Assembly (NCBI GenBank): GCA_003446735.1
Contig: DMCJ01000141.1
Location: 1 to 7,094, forward strand
Direction: 5' to 3'
DNA length: 7,094 nucleotides
DNA from: Lachnospiraceae bacterium
GTDB lineage: Bacteria > Bacillota > Clostridia > Lachnospirales > Lachnospiraceae
Shown here: positions 1-5,102 of the stretch, in pieces
Numbering within the stretch: position 1 is the stretch's first letter
Layout of the letters: the number at the start of each line of letters is the position of its first letter
Notes under the pieces: model-generated
Databases searched by the model: none
Seen by the model: only the letters and a program-made list of their open reading frames with translations
What the model was told of the DNA's origin: nothing
Translations under genes and position numbers: made by a program

Positions 1-428
1 AGCTTTAAAAGATGATCGAGCCTGGTTAAGGCTTTTTTCATCATATCATCATTAAATTCGGGAGTGCCGCATAACTCGGCAAGTTCATCCAGATCAACGA
101 CTTTTACAAAACCATCCGGGAATATGATCACGTCAGCTAAAAGATCTGTTGTGATCAGGGCATTTTTTTCCTTGTCATATTCGCTGTCTATTATATCGCA
201 GTACCAGTAAAGAAGCTTGCCGTCATCGCGGTAGAATTTGCTTACCTTTATCCCTTCATTTAGGAAGTAGCCGGATATCCCGTGGTGAAGATCTTCCCTC
301 GGACGAATGGCATGCCATTTTGCAAACAACGTTCCTTCTCCGGGATCATATGCCACGATCTCATCATCCTTAAGGCAGATACATTCCGCCGGGATGAGGC
401 GTTTCCTGTATAAAGTAGGTGCATCCAT
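1..428 (-). CDS. DUF402 domain protein (nucleotide phosphatase-like), C-terminus cut by window edge
   Basis: About 142 codons are readable on the minus strand and the 3' end lies beyond base 1. The protein begins MDAPTLYRKRLIP. The diagnostic DUF402 (PF04167) core spans residues 64-116: a KFYRDDGKLLYWYCDIID segment, then ITTDLLADVIIFPDG, then VVDLDEL. The repeated acidic residues (D78, D81, D95, D99, D112, D114) match the Asp/Glu-rich metal site of this beta-barrel family. Characterised members hydrolyse nucleoside di- and triphosphates, and others are RNA-associated (FAU-1/RNase G-related). The substrate here cannot be read from sequence. Two ATGs lie close together (434 and 428). The Shine-Dalgarno AAAGGGGG is only about 1 nt from the first but about 7 nt from the second, so 428 is chosen. 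The gene is divergent from the repeat-protein gene and has its own promoter. Family assignment is confident, function is not. Confidence 0.85.
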   Translation of the reverse strand, partial: MDAPTLYRKRLIPAECICLKDDEIVAYDPGEGTLFAKWHAIRPREDLHHGISGYFLNEGIKVSKFYRDDGKLLYWYCDIIDSEYDKEKNALITTDLLADVIIFPDGFVKVVDLDELAELCGTPEFNDDMMKKALTRLDHLLK

Positions 429-471
429 TTTCATTCCCCCTTTGATGTGGTGCGCAGATATACATAGCATC

Positions 472-501
472 ATTATACCCCTATGAAATGGGGGTTGTAA
501 A
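472..501 (-). promoter_or_regulatory. Sigma-A-type promoter for the DUF402 gene
   Basis: Read on the minus strand, a TTTACA -35 box (501-496) is followed after 18 bp by a perfect TATAAT -10 box (477-472), about 45-50 nt upstream of the chosen start. The spacer contains an ACCCC/GGGGT inverted repeat (477-481 and 491-495), which could be an operator but is short. Confidence 0.65.
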
Positions 502-577
502 GGATATGCATTTTCTGAATAATTTTTATATCTTATAGTTTTTTCATAAGCATTAGGTGTGTAAAAAGGAGGAACTT

Positions 578-730
578 ATGAATCGAAAGGCGATACTGAA
601 AAAAGGGGTCATCGTGACCGCGATCTGTGCCTGTACCCGCACCCGCGCCCGCGCCCGCACCTGTGCCTCAGCTGGGAATGCCGCCTCAGGGTATGCCCCC
701 TCAGCCGGGAATGCCGTCTCAGGGATATAA
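578..730 (+). pseudogene. Strong translation start leading into a 50-codon frame, out of register with the repeat protein
   Basis: An AAAAAGGAGG Shine-Dalgarno (563-572) sits 5 nt before ATG 578, the best initiation signal in this part of the window. The frame encodes MNRKAILKKGVIVTAI, a basic and then hydrophobic start resembling the front of a secretion signal or membrane anchor. It then reads the GC-rich repeats in the wrong frame (an Arg/Thr/Ala-rich string) and stops at TAA 728-730. The repeat and membrane frame starting at 627 is one base forward (+1) of this frame. It is closed upstream by TGA at 615-617, so any join must lie between about 618 and 730. This is most simply the original 5' end of the 627-1109 gene, separated by an indel or deletion. 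A sequencing error in the GC-rich hexamer run, or ribosomal frameshifting, are alternatives. An independent 50-residue peptide is less likely. Confidence 0.45.
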
Positions 731-1109
731 CCAGGCACCTCCGATGGGTATGCCACCTCAGCCGGGAATGCCGCCTCAGGGTATGCCCCCTCAGCCGGGA
801 ATGCCGTCTCAGGGATATAACCAGGCACCTCCGATGGGTATGCCACCTCAGCCGGGAATGCCACCCCAGGGAATGCCGCCTCAGTATGCGCAGCCCAATC
901 CTCCTAAAAAAGGAGGCAGTGCCGGAATTATAATAGCAGTAGTGGTTGGAGTGCTCGCACTTCTTATAATAATGCTCGTAGTGTCGATCAAGCTTTTTGC
1001 AGCAAAGCCCGCACCCGCAACGGGGACAGCTCTTTACGATATGATAGATGAGACTGCGGCATATTCATACGGCTCAGAGGCTGAAGACGGATATGAAACA
1101 TGGGATTAA
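627..1109 (+). CDS. Pro/Gln/Met-rich repeat protein with one transmembrane helix (5' end uncertain, probably frameshifted)
   Basis: From a GTG at 627 the frame gives 160 residues. Residues 1-14 are a Pro-Ala/Val run. Residues 22-81 are two identical 30-residue units built from GMPPQ, GMPPQPGMPSQ and GYNQAPPM. A hydrophilic KKGG linker (about 93-96) leads into a strong membrane helix (about 101-124, rich in I, V and L). A short acidic tail contains DMIDE and SEAEDGYE. Lysines before the helix predict the repeat side in the cytoplasm and the acidic tail outside. GTG 627 has no usable Shine-Dalgarno, whereas ATG 578 in another frame has a perfect one. Natural expression would therefore need a frameshift, or reinitiation (for example at in-frame ATG 744, 13 nt after the TAA at 728-730). 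No enzymatic domain is visible. Similar Pro/Gln-rich segments precede a membrane helix in many clostridial proteins, often after a zinc ribbon, which is absent here. The function is unknown. A terminator follows directly, so it is probably a single-gene transcript. Confidence 0.6.
   Translation: MPVPAPAPAPAPVPQLGMPPQGMPPQPGMPSQGYNQAPPMGMPPQPGMPPQGMPPQPGMPSQGYNQAPPMGMPPQPGMPPQGMPPQYAQPNPPKKGGSAGIIIAVVVGVLALLIIMLVVSIKLFAAKPAPATGTALYDMIDETAAYSYGSEAEDGYETWD
636..659 (+). repeat. CCCGCR hexamer repeat, four copies
   Basis: Four successive CCCGCA/CCCGCG hexamers encode alternating Pro-Ala in the 627 frame. An 8-bp direct repeat CTGTGCCT flanks the run (625-632 and 661-668). Hexamer gain or loss would keep the reading frame, so the run changes Pro-Ala length rather than switching the gene on or off. 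Confidence 0.8.
674..862 (+). repeat. 90-bp tandem repeat, two perfect copies plus 9 bp
   Basis: Bases 674-772 are identical to 764-862 with an offset of 90 bp, a 99-bp perfect match. One unit encodes 30 residues in the repeat-protein frame, and partial diverged units continue on both sides (GMPPQ motifs). Identity at third codon positions points to a recent duplication or to gene-conversion-like homogenisation. Confidence 0.95.
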
Positions 1110-1147
1110 ATATTTAAAGAGCCAATAGAAGAATGGTTTTGATAATT

Positions 1148-1177
1148 CCCGCTCCGGATTTTTCGGAGCGGGTTTTT
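1148..1177 (+). terminator. Intrinsic terminator after the repeat-protein gene
   Basis: A perfect 9-bp GC-rich stem (CCCGCTCCG at 1148-1156 with CGGAGCGGG at 1164-1172), a 7-nt loop and a T5 tract (1173-1177) form a classic Rho-independent terminator 38 nt after the TAA. It separates this gene from the downstream operon. Confidence 0.9.
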
Positions 1178-1189
1178 GCGCGGGTTTTG

Positions 1190-1218
1190 TTGAACATGGG
1201 AATGAATTAGATTATAAT
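1190..1218 (+). promoter_or_regulatory. Strong sigma-A promoter of the HD/decarboxylase/holB/rsmI operon
   Basis: TTGAAC (1190-1195), an exact 17-bp spacer and a perfect TATAAT (1213-1218) lie between the terminator and the HD-domain gene. Transcription would start near 1225, giving a leader of about 45 nt. This is the only promoter visible before the first six genes of the right-hand cluster apart from the candidate before holB. Confidence 0.75.
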
Positions 1219-1228
1219 AAATATGTAT

Positions 1229-1251
1229 GGTCATGCGACGTGACCCGGTCA
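1229..1251 (+). promoter_or_regulatory. Triple GGTCA/TGACC inverted-repeat cluster in the operon leader
   Basis: GGTCA (1229-1233), TGACC (1241-1245) and GGTCA (1247-1251) lie between the predicted transcription start and the Shine-Dalgarno AAAGGAG (1251-1257). The first two arms can form a 7-bp RNA hairpin with one G-U pair and a 3-nt loop (1229-1245). The last two make an 11-bp DNA palindrome, TGACCCGGTCA (1241-1251). The position suits an operator or a leader hairpin next to the ribosome binding site. No regulator is recognised and chance is possible. Confidence 0.35.
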
Positions 1252-1269
1252 AAGGAGTAAACTTAACTT

Positions 1270-1746
1270 ATGAAGGGTATAAGGGACGACATCAGAAGGT
1301 TTGGAATAGATATTCTCTGCGCCGATTCATATAGAAACGCAAAAAAGCACGTCCAACACGGAAATGTCTCGGTTTTCAGGCACAGCATGCATGTGGCGGA
1401 GATGAGTTTGAAATGGGCCAGAAAGCTGCCCATAAGGTTTTCGGAAAAAGAGCTTGTAAGAGGAGCTCTTCTTCATGATTATTTTCAATACGACTGGCAC
1501 GGAAGGAAGTCTGAATTCCCGAAGATATTTAAGATGCACGGTTTCACTCATGCGAAAAGGGCATTGGAAAATGCAAAGAGGGATTTTGATCTCGGCCATA
1601 TAGAAAGAGACATAATAGCTAAGCATATGTGGCCGCTTACACTAAGGAGCATACCTAAACACAGGGAATCCTGGCTTGTTACGGCAGCGGATAAATATGT
1701 ATCTCTTATGGAGACGCTTCATATACTGAAGGGAGATTTAAAATGA
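1270..1746 (+). CDS. HD-domain phosphohydrolase family protein
   Basis: This 158-residue protein has the HD metal-dependent phosphohydrolase layout. A first histidine lies in FRHSMHVAE (H38 or H41), followed by GALLHDYFQYDW with the H69-D70 doublet, HGFTHA (H90, H94), AKHMWPLT (H119) and VTAADKYVS with the closing aspartate D141. HD proteins hydrolyse phosphate esters such as nucleotides or signalling nucleotides. The substrate cannot be read from sequence, and it is far shorter than RelA/SpoT enzymes. It lacks the HDIG-GYP signature of c-di-GMP phosphodiesterases. The start at ATG 1270 follows AAAGGAG (1251-1257) with a long 12-nt spacer. It is the first gene after the operon promoter, and its TGA overlaps the ATG of the PLP enzyme gene by 4 bp, implying translational coupling. 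It does not belong to the B. subtilis version of this cluster. A cytosolic enzyme is likely because no signal or membrane segment is visible. Confidence 0.88.
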   Translation: MKGIRDDIRRFGIDILCADSYRNAKKHVQHGNVSVFRHSMHVAEMSLKWARKLPIRFSEKELVRGALLHDYFQYDWHGRKSEFPKIFKMHGFTHAKRALENAKRDFDLGHIERDIIAKHMWPLTLRSIPKHRESWLVTAADKYVSLMETLHILKGDLK

Positions 1747-2963
1747 TCCCATTTAAAGGAGATACGCTTTCGGATAAGCTGGATAAGTACGGAAAGCAGG
1801 GCGCTTATCCGTTTCATATGCCCGGTCATAAAAGACGTGGGTTTGATGATCTTACGAATGCCATTTATAAAAGTGACATCACGGAGATAGACGGATTTGA
1901 TGATCTTCATGATGCTAAGGGGATCATTAAAAGGGAACAGGAATATGCGGCTGAGCTTTTTGGCGCAGATGAGAGCTTTTTCCTCATAAACGGAAGCACA
2001 TCAGGTATAATAGCTTCGCTTCTTACGGTTTCCGCTAAATATCTGGGAACAGAGTCTGAAAAGGACAGGATGGGCTTTGGGATAGATGAAGAAAAAGACG
2101 GATATATATTAATGTCCGAGACCGCTCACAGGTCTGCCTATAACGGACTTATCCTTTCCGATCTTAAGGCCGATAAGATATCCCCCGATCCGATAGAGGG
2201 AGCGCCGTTTACCGGAGGGATCTCCCCGGATGCGGTAAAAAAAGCTCTGTCCGAAAAGAAATACCGTGCGATATATGTCACATCCCCCACTTACGAAGGG
2301 ATAGTAAGCGACATAAGAAAGATATGCGATATCGCGCACGAAAACAATATCCCGGTCATAGTCGATGCGGCTCACGGAGCTCATATCGAATTGTTCAACG
2401 GGCAGGGGGCACTTTCCATATATGACGAAAGCCTTCCCGAGGGGGCATTAAGATCCGGAGCGGATCTGGTGATCGAAAGCCTTCATAAGACGCTTCCCTC
2501 AATGACTCAGACCTCGATCTTTCATGTTCAGGGTAATCTTATAAAAAGAGAAAGACTCAGAAAAAGCCTTTCGATGATCCAGTCAAGCAGTCCCTCTTAT
2601 GTACTTATGAGGAGCATAACAGGCTGCCTTCACTACATGGAGAAAGAAGGCCCGGCTTTGTTTGATGCATATATAAAAAGGCTGAGACGGTTTTACAATG
2701 AGACCGGTGAACTAAAGCATATACGGATATTTGGCGATAAAGAAAGTGGATACTTTGGTAAAGATCCGGGCAAGATAAATGTCATATGCCCGGGTGAAAG
2801 CATAAACGGTGAAAAGCTGCATACATTCCTTAAGGAAAGATACGGGATCCAGTCGGAGTTTTATAAGGAAAGATATGTCCTTTTGATGACTTCGCTCATG
2901 GATACCGACGAAGGATTTTTCCGTTTAAGGGACGCACTTACCGACATAGACGGGCATATTTAA
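1743..2963 (+). CDS. Orn/Lys/Arg decarboxylase-family PLP enzyme (YaaO-like, short)
   Basis: This 406-residue fold-type I PLP enzyme belongs to the Orn/Lys/Arg decarboxylase major-domain family. The N-terminus has the hallmark FHMPGHKR (24-31). The phosphate-binding loop is NGSTSG (83-88). H129 in SETAHRSAYNG is the residue that stacks on the cofactor. D208 in VDAAHGAH pairs with the pyridine nitrogen, and the Schiff-base lysine is K249 in ESLHKTLP. The C-terminal part (about 330-406) is a reduced version of the family's small C-terminal domain, and the protein is about 70-80 residues shorter than B. subtilis YaaO/SpeA. The family makes polyamines by decarboxylating arginine, lysine or ornithine, but substrate specificity cannot be assigned here and some members are annotated only as aminotransferase-like. 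The start ATG 1743 has AAGGGAG (1729-1735) 7 nt upstream and overlaps the HD gene stop. Its position ahead of the kinase and yaaR matches yaaO in B. subtilis. Confidence 0.9.
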   Translation: MIPFKGDTLSDKLDKYGKQGAYPFHMPGHKRRGFDDLTNAIYKSDITEIDGFDDLHDAKGIIKREQEYAAELFGADESFFLINGSTSGIIASLLTVSAKYLGTESEKDRMGFGIDEEKDGYILMSETAHRSAYNGLILSDLKADKISPDPIEGAPFTGGISPDAVKKALSEKKYRAIYVTSPTYEGIVSDIRKICDIAHENNIPVIVDAAHGAHIELFNGQGALSIYDESLPEGALRSGADLVIESLHKTLPSMTQTSIFHVQGNLIKRERLRKSLSMIQSSSPSYVLMRSITGCLHYMEKEGPALFDAYIKRLRRFYNETGELKHIRIFGDKESGYFGKDPGKINVICPGESINGEKLHTFLKERYGIQSEFYKERYVLLMTSLMDTDEGFFRLRDALTDIDGHI

Positions 2964-2988
2964 GCATACACGGGACAAGGGGAAGATT

Positions 2989-3606
2989 TTGGGAAATATA
3001 TTTATCATATGCGGAAAGAGTTCATCCGGAAAAGACACCGTATTTAAGCGTCTGATGGATGACGAGGAATTCAACATAAAAAGGATCGTACCTTATACGA
3101 CACGCCCGATAAGGGCAAATGAAGCCGACGGTGCCGAGTATCATTATGTTGATGATGATGAATTAAAAAGACTCGAAGACGAAGGCAGGGTAATAGAGAA
3201 GAGAACCTATGATACGGTTCACGGATTATGGACATATTTTACCGTAGACGACGGCTTTTTGGATGACGGATCGGACCGCATAATGATAGGAACGCCCGAA
3301 GCCGTGATGGCTATAAGAGATTATGTATCATCTGACGTTAATAAAGATAAAAACTGCAATATAGTCCCCATATATATCACCTTGGACGACGGCATAAGAC
3401 TCCAGAGAGCGCTCAACAGAGAGCTTGTTCAGGATGAGCCGAAGTATGAGGAGATGTGCAGGAGGTTCCTTGCGGATGCAAAGGATTTTTCCGAAGAGAA
3501 CCTTGAAAAGGCGGGGATAAAGACGCGATTTGTTAACGAAGATCTGAACTCAGCGCTTACGGATATTAAAGCCTTTATAAAAGGAATACAAAATGGACAT
3601 CAGTAA
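2989..3606 (+). CDS. Guanylate-kinase-like protein in the position of thymidylate kinase
   Basis: This 205-residue P-loop kinase is related to guanylate kinase. The Walker A motif is GKSSSGKDT (9-17), with Asp in place of the usual Ser/Thr after the lysine. The GMP-binding segment is recognisable: YTTRPIR (36-42), E45, DG (47-48) and EYHYV (50-54), equal to the family's TTR-PR-E-DG-YHF pattern. The arginine-rich lid appears as RLQRALNRE (137-145) and CRRF (157-160). The segment after YHYV departs from standard Gmk: the usual V-x-G-x-YYGT stretch is replaced by YDTVHGLWTYFT. This may be the cell's Gmk, but is more likely a divergent paralogue, because true Gmk usually lies elsewhere, beside rpoZ. 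The start is TTG 2989, backed by AAGGGGA (2977-2983) with a 5-nt spacer. The 3' end overlaps yaaR by 14 bp. In B. subtilis this slot between yaaO and yaaR holds tmk and yaaQ, both missing here. Confidence 0.82.
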   Translation: MGNIFIICGKSSSGKDTVFKRLMDDEEFNIKRIVPYTTRPIRANEADGAEYHYVDDDELKRLEDEGRVIEKRTYDTVHGLWTYFTVDDGFLDDGSDRIMIGTPEAVMAIRDYVSSDVNKDKNCNIVPIYITLDDGIRLQRALNRELVQDEPKYEEMCRRFLADAKDFSEENLEKAGIKTRFVNEDLNSALTDIKAFIKGIQNGHQ

Positions 3607-4036
3607 GATCCTTCAGACAACGCCTGTTGAACAGGCTGTCAAACCGGAAAACAACCAGGTGTCGGATGGCACCTTCAAATTCATTCTTGCAAGCAATATC
3701 GAGGAGCAGGATCTCCAGGTAAGGCTTAATTCAATGATGGAAGAGATCACCCGTCAGGGCGACAGGCTGTCAAAAAAGATGGATGTCCGGGACATGAAAA
3801 GGTACAGAAGCCTGATAAAGGATTTCATGAATGAGATCGTAAACAGGAGTCATAAATTTTCCAGGGAGAATTTCTTAGACAGAAAAGGACGCCACAGAGT
3901 CTACGGTATAATAAGGCAGGTGGACGATACGCTTGACGAGCTTGCAAGAGAACTTGTAAAAGATGAAAAGGATCATATCGCCATTTTAAATAAGATAGGC
4001 GAGATAAGAGGTCTTCTTTTGGATATATTTACCTGA
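3593..4036 (+). CDS. yaaR: YaaR family protein (DUF327)
   Basis: At 147 residues it matches the usual length of YaaR (PF03885). After a disordered N-terminus of about 25 residues it is almost entirely helical. Recognisable DUF327 stretches are FKFILAS (28-34), DRLSKKMDVRDMKRYRSLIKDF (about 57-78, the most conserved part), the RGRH-like DRKGRHRVYGIIRQVDDTLDEL region (about 101-122) and a C-terminal leucine-rich end, IGEIRGLLLDIFT. The biochemical role of the family is unknown. It is almost always encoded next to holB, suggesting a link to replication or cell-cycle functions, but this is inference from context. The ATG at 3593 lies inside the end of the kinase gene and has AAAAGGA 7 nt upstream, so the two are probably translationally coupled. 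No signal peptide, membrane helix or metal site is visible. Confidence 0.92.
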   Translation: MDISKILQTTPVEQAVKPENNQVSDGTFKFILASNIEEQDLQVRLNSMMEEITRQGDRLSKKMDVRDMKRYRSLIKDFMNEIVNRSHKFSRENFLDRKGRHRVYGIIRQVDDTLDELARELVKDEKDHIAILNKIGEIRGLLLDIFT

Positions 4037-4040
4037 GGAT

Positions 4041-4069
4041 TTGAACAAAGAGCTTTATTGTGATATCAT
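4041..4069 (+). promoter_or_regulatory. Candidate internal promoter ahead of holB
   Basis: TTGAAC (4041-4046), a 17-bp spacer and TATCAT (4064-4069) preceded by TG at the extended -10 position (4061-4062) lie in the 63-bp gap between yaaR and holB, the largest gap inside the operon. It would allow holB and downstream genes to be transcribed separately from the upstream metabolic genes. Confidence 0.5.
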
Positions 4070-4099
4070 AAAGGGACAGCATTGCAAGGAGGGAGAGGT

Positions 4100-5086
4100 A
4101 TGAGAAGGTTCAAAGACGTGGTCGGACAAAAGTCAATAGTCGATCATTTACAGAATGCCGTTACAACGGGTAAAGTTTCTCATGCTTATATCCTTCAGGG
4201 CGAGAGAAGCGCAGGAAAGGAATTTATTGCCAAGACCTTTGCCGCGGCTCTTTTATGCGAAAAAGGCGGACCCGAGCCCTGCGGAGAATGCCACTCCTGC
4301 AAGCAGGCCGAAAATGACAACAATCCCGACATCATCCGCATCATCCATGAAAAGCCCAATACCATAGGCGTCGAGGATATAAGGAAGCTGACCGGTGATA
4401 TAGCCGTTAAGCCTTATGCCGGGAAATATAAAGTCTATATAGTAAATGAAGCCGAGAAGATGACGGTTCAGGCTCAGAACGCTCTTTTAAAGACGATCGA
4501 GGAGCCGCCGGAATATGCAGTCATCCTCCTTCTTGCGACCAACACGGATGCCCTTTTGCCCACGGTCTTAAGCAGATGTGTACTGCTTACGATGAAGAGC
4601 GTGTCCGATGAGGAAGTAAAGAAATACTTAATGACCGAGCTCATGGTCCCCGAATACAAGGCTGATGTATGTGTGGCTTTTGCCAGAGGAAATCTCGGAA
4701 AGGCAAAGGGACTTGCTTCGAGCGAAGAATTCGAAAACATAAAATCCGATGCCGTGACGTTGTTAAAATACATCTATGACATGGAGATAGGTGAGATAGT
4801 TACGGCCATCAAAAAGATAGGCGAATACAAATTCGAGATAAACGATTATCTTGATATCCTGTCCGTATGGTACAGGGATGTACTTTTGTTCAAGGCTACA
4901 AATGATGTGAATCACCTCATATTCAGAGATGAGATCCAGTATATAAAAAGGACGGCCGACAGGAGTGCATATGAGGGCATAGAGGAGATACTCGAGGCGC
5001 TTGAAAAGGCTAAAGACAGACTTAAGGCAAACGTTAATTTCGACCTTACGATGGAGTTGCTTCTCCTTACCATTAAAGAAAACTGA
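4100..5086 (+). CDS. holB: DNA polymerase III subunit delta' (clamp loader)
   Basis: This 328-residue AAA+ clamp-loader subunit belongs to the complex that loads the beta sliding clamp during chromosome replication. In order it has FKDVVGQ (4-10), SHAYILQGERSAGKE (27-41, Walker A with E41 where Ser/Thr normally binds Mg-ATP), and a zinc module with C53, C61, C64 and C67. It continues with KVYIVNEAEKM (111-121, Walker B-like with Asn replacing the first acidic residue), QNALLKTIEEPP (126-137) and the SRC motif (158-160), which in delta' supplies the arginine finger. The C-terminal helical collar follows to about 328. The degenerate Walker motifs fit delta', which need not hydrolyse ATP, and argue against DnaX. 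An upstream in-frame TTG (4082) is rejected because AAGGAGGG (4086-4093) lies inside that extension and is ideally spaced (6 nt) from ATG 4100. It is flanked by yaaR and ricT, as in Bacillus. Confidence 0.95.
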   Translation: MRRFKDVVGQKSIVDHLQNAVTTGKVSHAYILQGERSAGKEFIAKTFAAALLCEKGGPEPCGECHSCKQAENDNNPDIIRIIHEKPNTIGVEDIRKLTGDIAVKPYAGKYKVYIVNEAEKMTVQAQNALLKTIEEPPEYAVILLLATNTDALLPTVLSRCVLLTMKSVSDEEVKKYLMTELMVPEYKADVCVAFARGNLGKAKGLASSEEFENIKSDAVTLLKYIYDMEIGEIVTAIKKIGEYKFEINDYLDILSVWYRDVLLFKATNDVNHLIFRDEIQYIKRTADRSAYEGIEEILEALEKAKDRLKANVNFDLTMELLLLTIKEN

Positions 5087-5102
5087 TTGGAGTAATATAT
5101 AA

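Noticed and set aside
636..659. Phase-variable switch by hexamer slippage
   Set aside because: Changes in units of six bases keep the reading frame, so slippage here could not restore the frame between ATG 578 and the repeat frame.
674..862. CRISPR array
   Set aside because: The repeats are directly adjacent with no unique spacers, the unit is 90 bp, and it is an in-frame protein-coding repeat.
553..864. Minus-strand open frame of 103 codons antisense to the repeat gene
   Set aside because: It consists of the reverse reading of the 90-bp repeat (AFPAE/AYPSEVPGYIPE units), has no ribosome binding site, and ends in unrelated sequence. It is a shadow of the repeats.
4082..4099. TTG 4082 as holB start, adding six residues
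   Set aside because: The extension would encode the Shine-Dalgarno itself (QGGRG). ATG 4100 has ideal spacing and gives the usual family N-terminus.
4155..4367. 70-codon plus-strand frame within holB
   Set aside because: It overlaps the conserved Walker A and zinc module of HolB in another frame and has no initiation signal.
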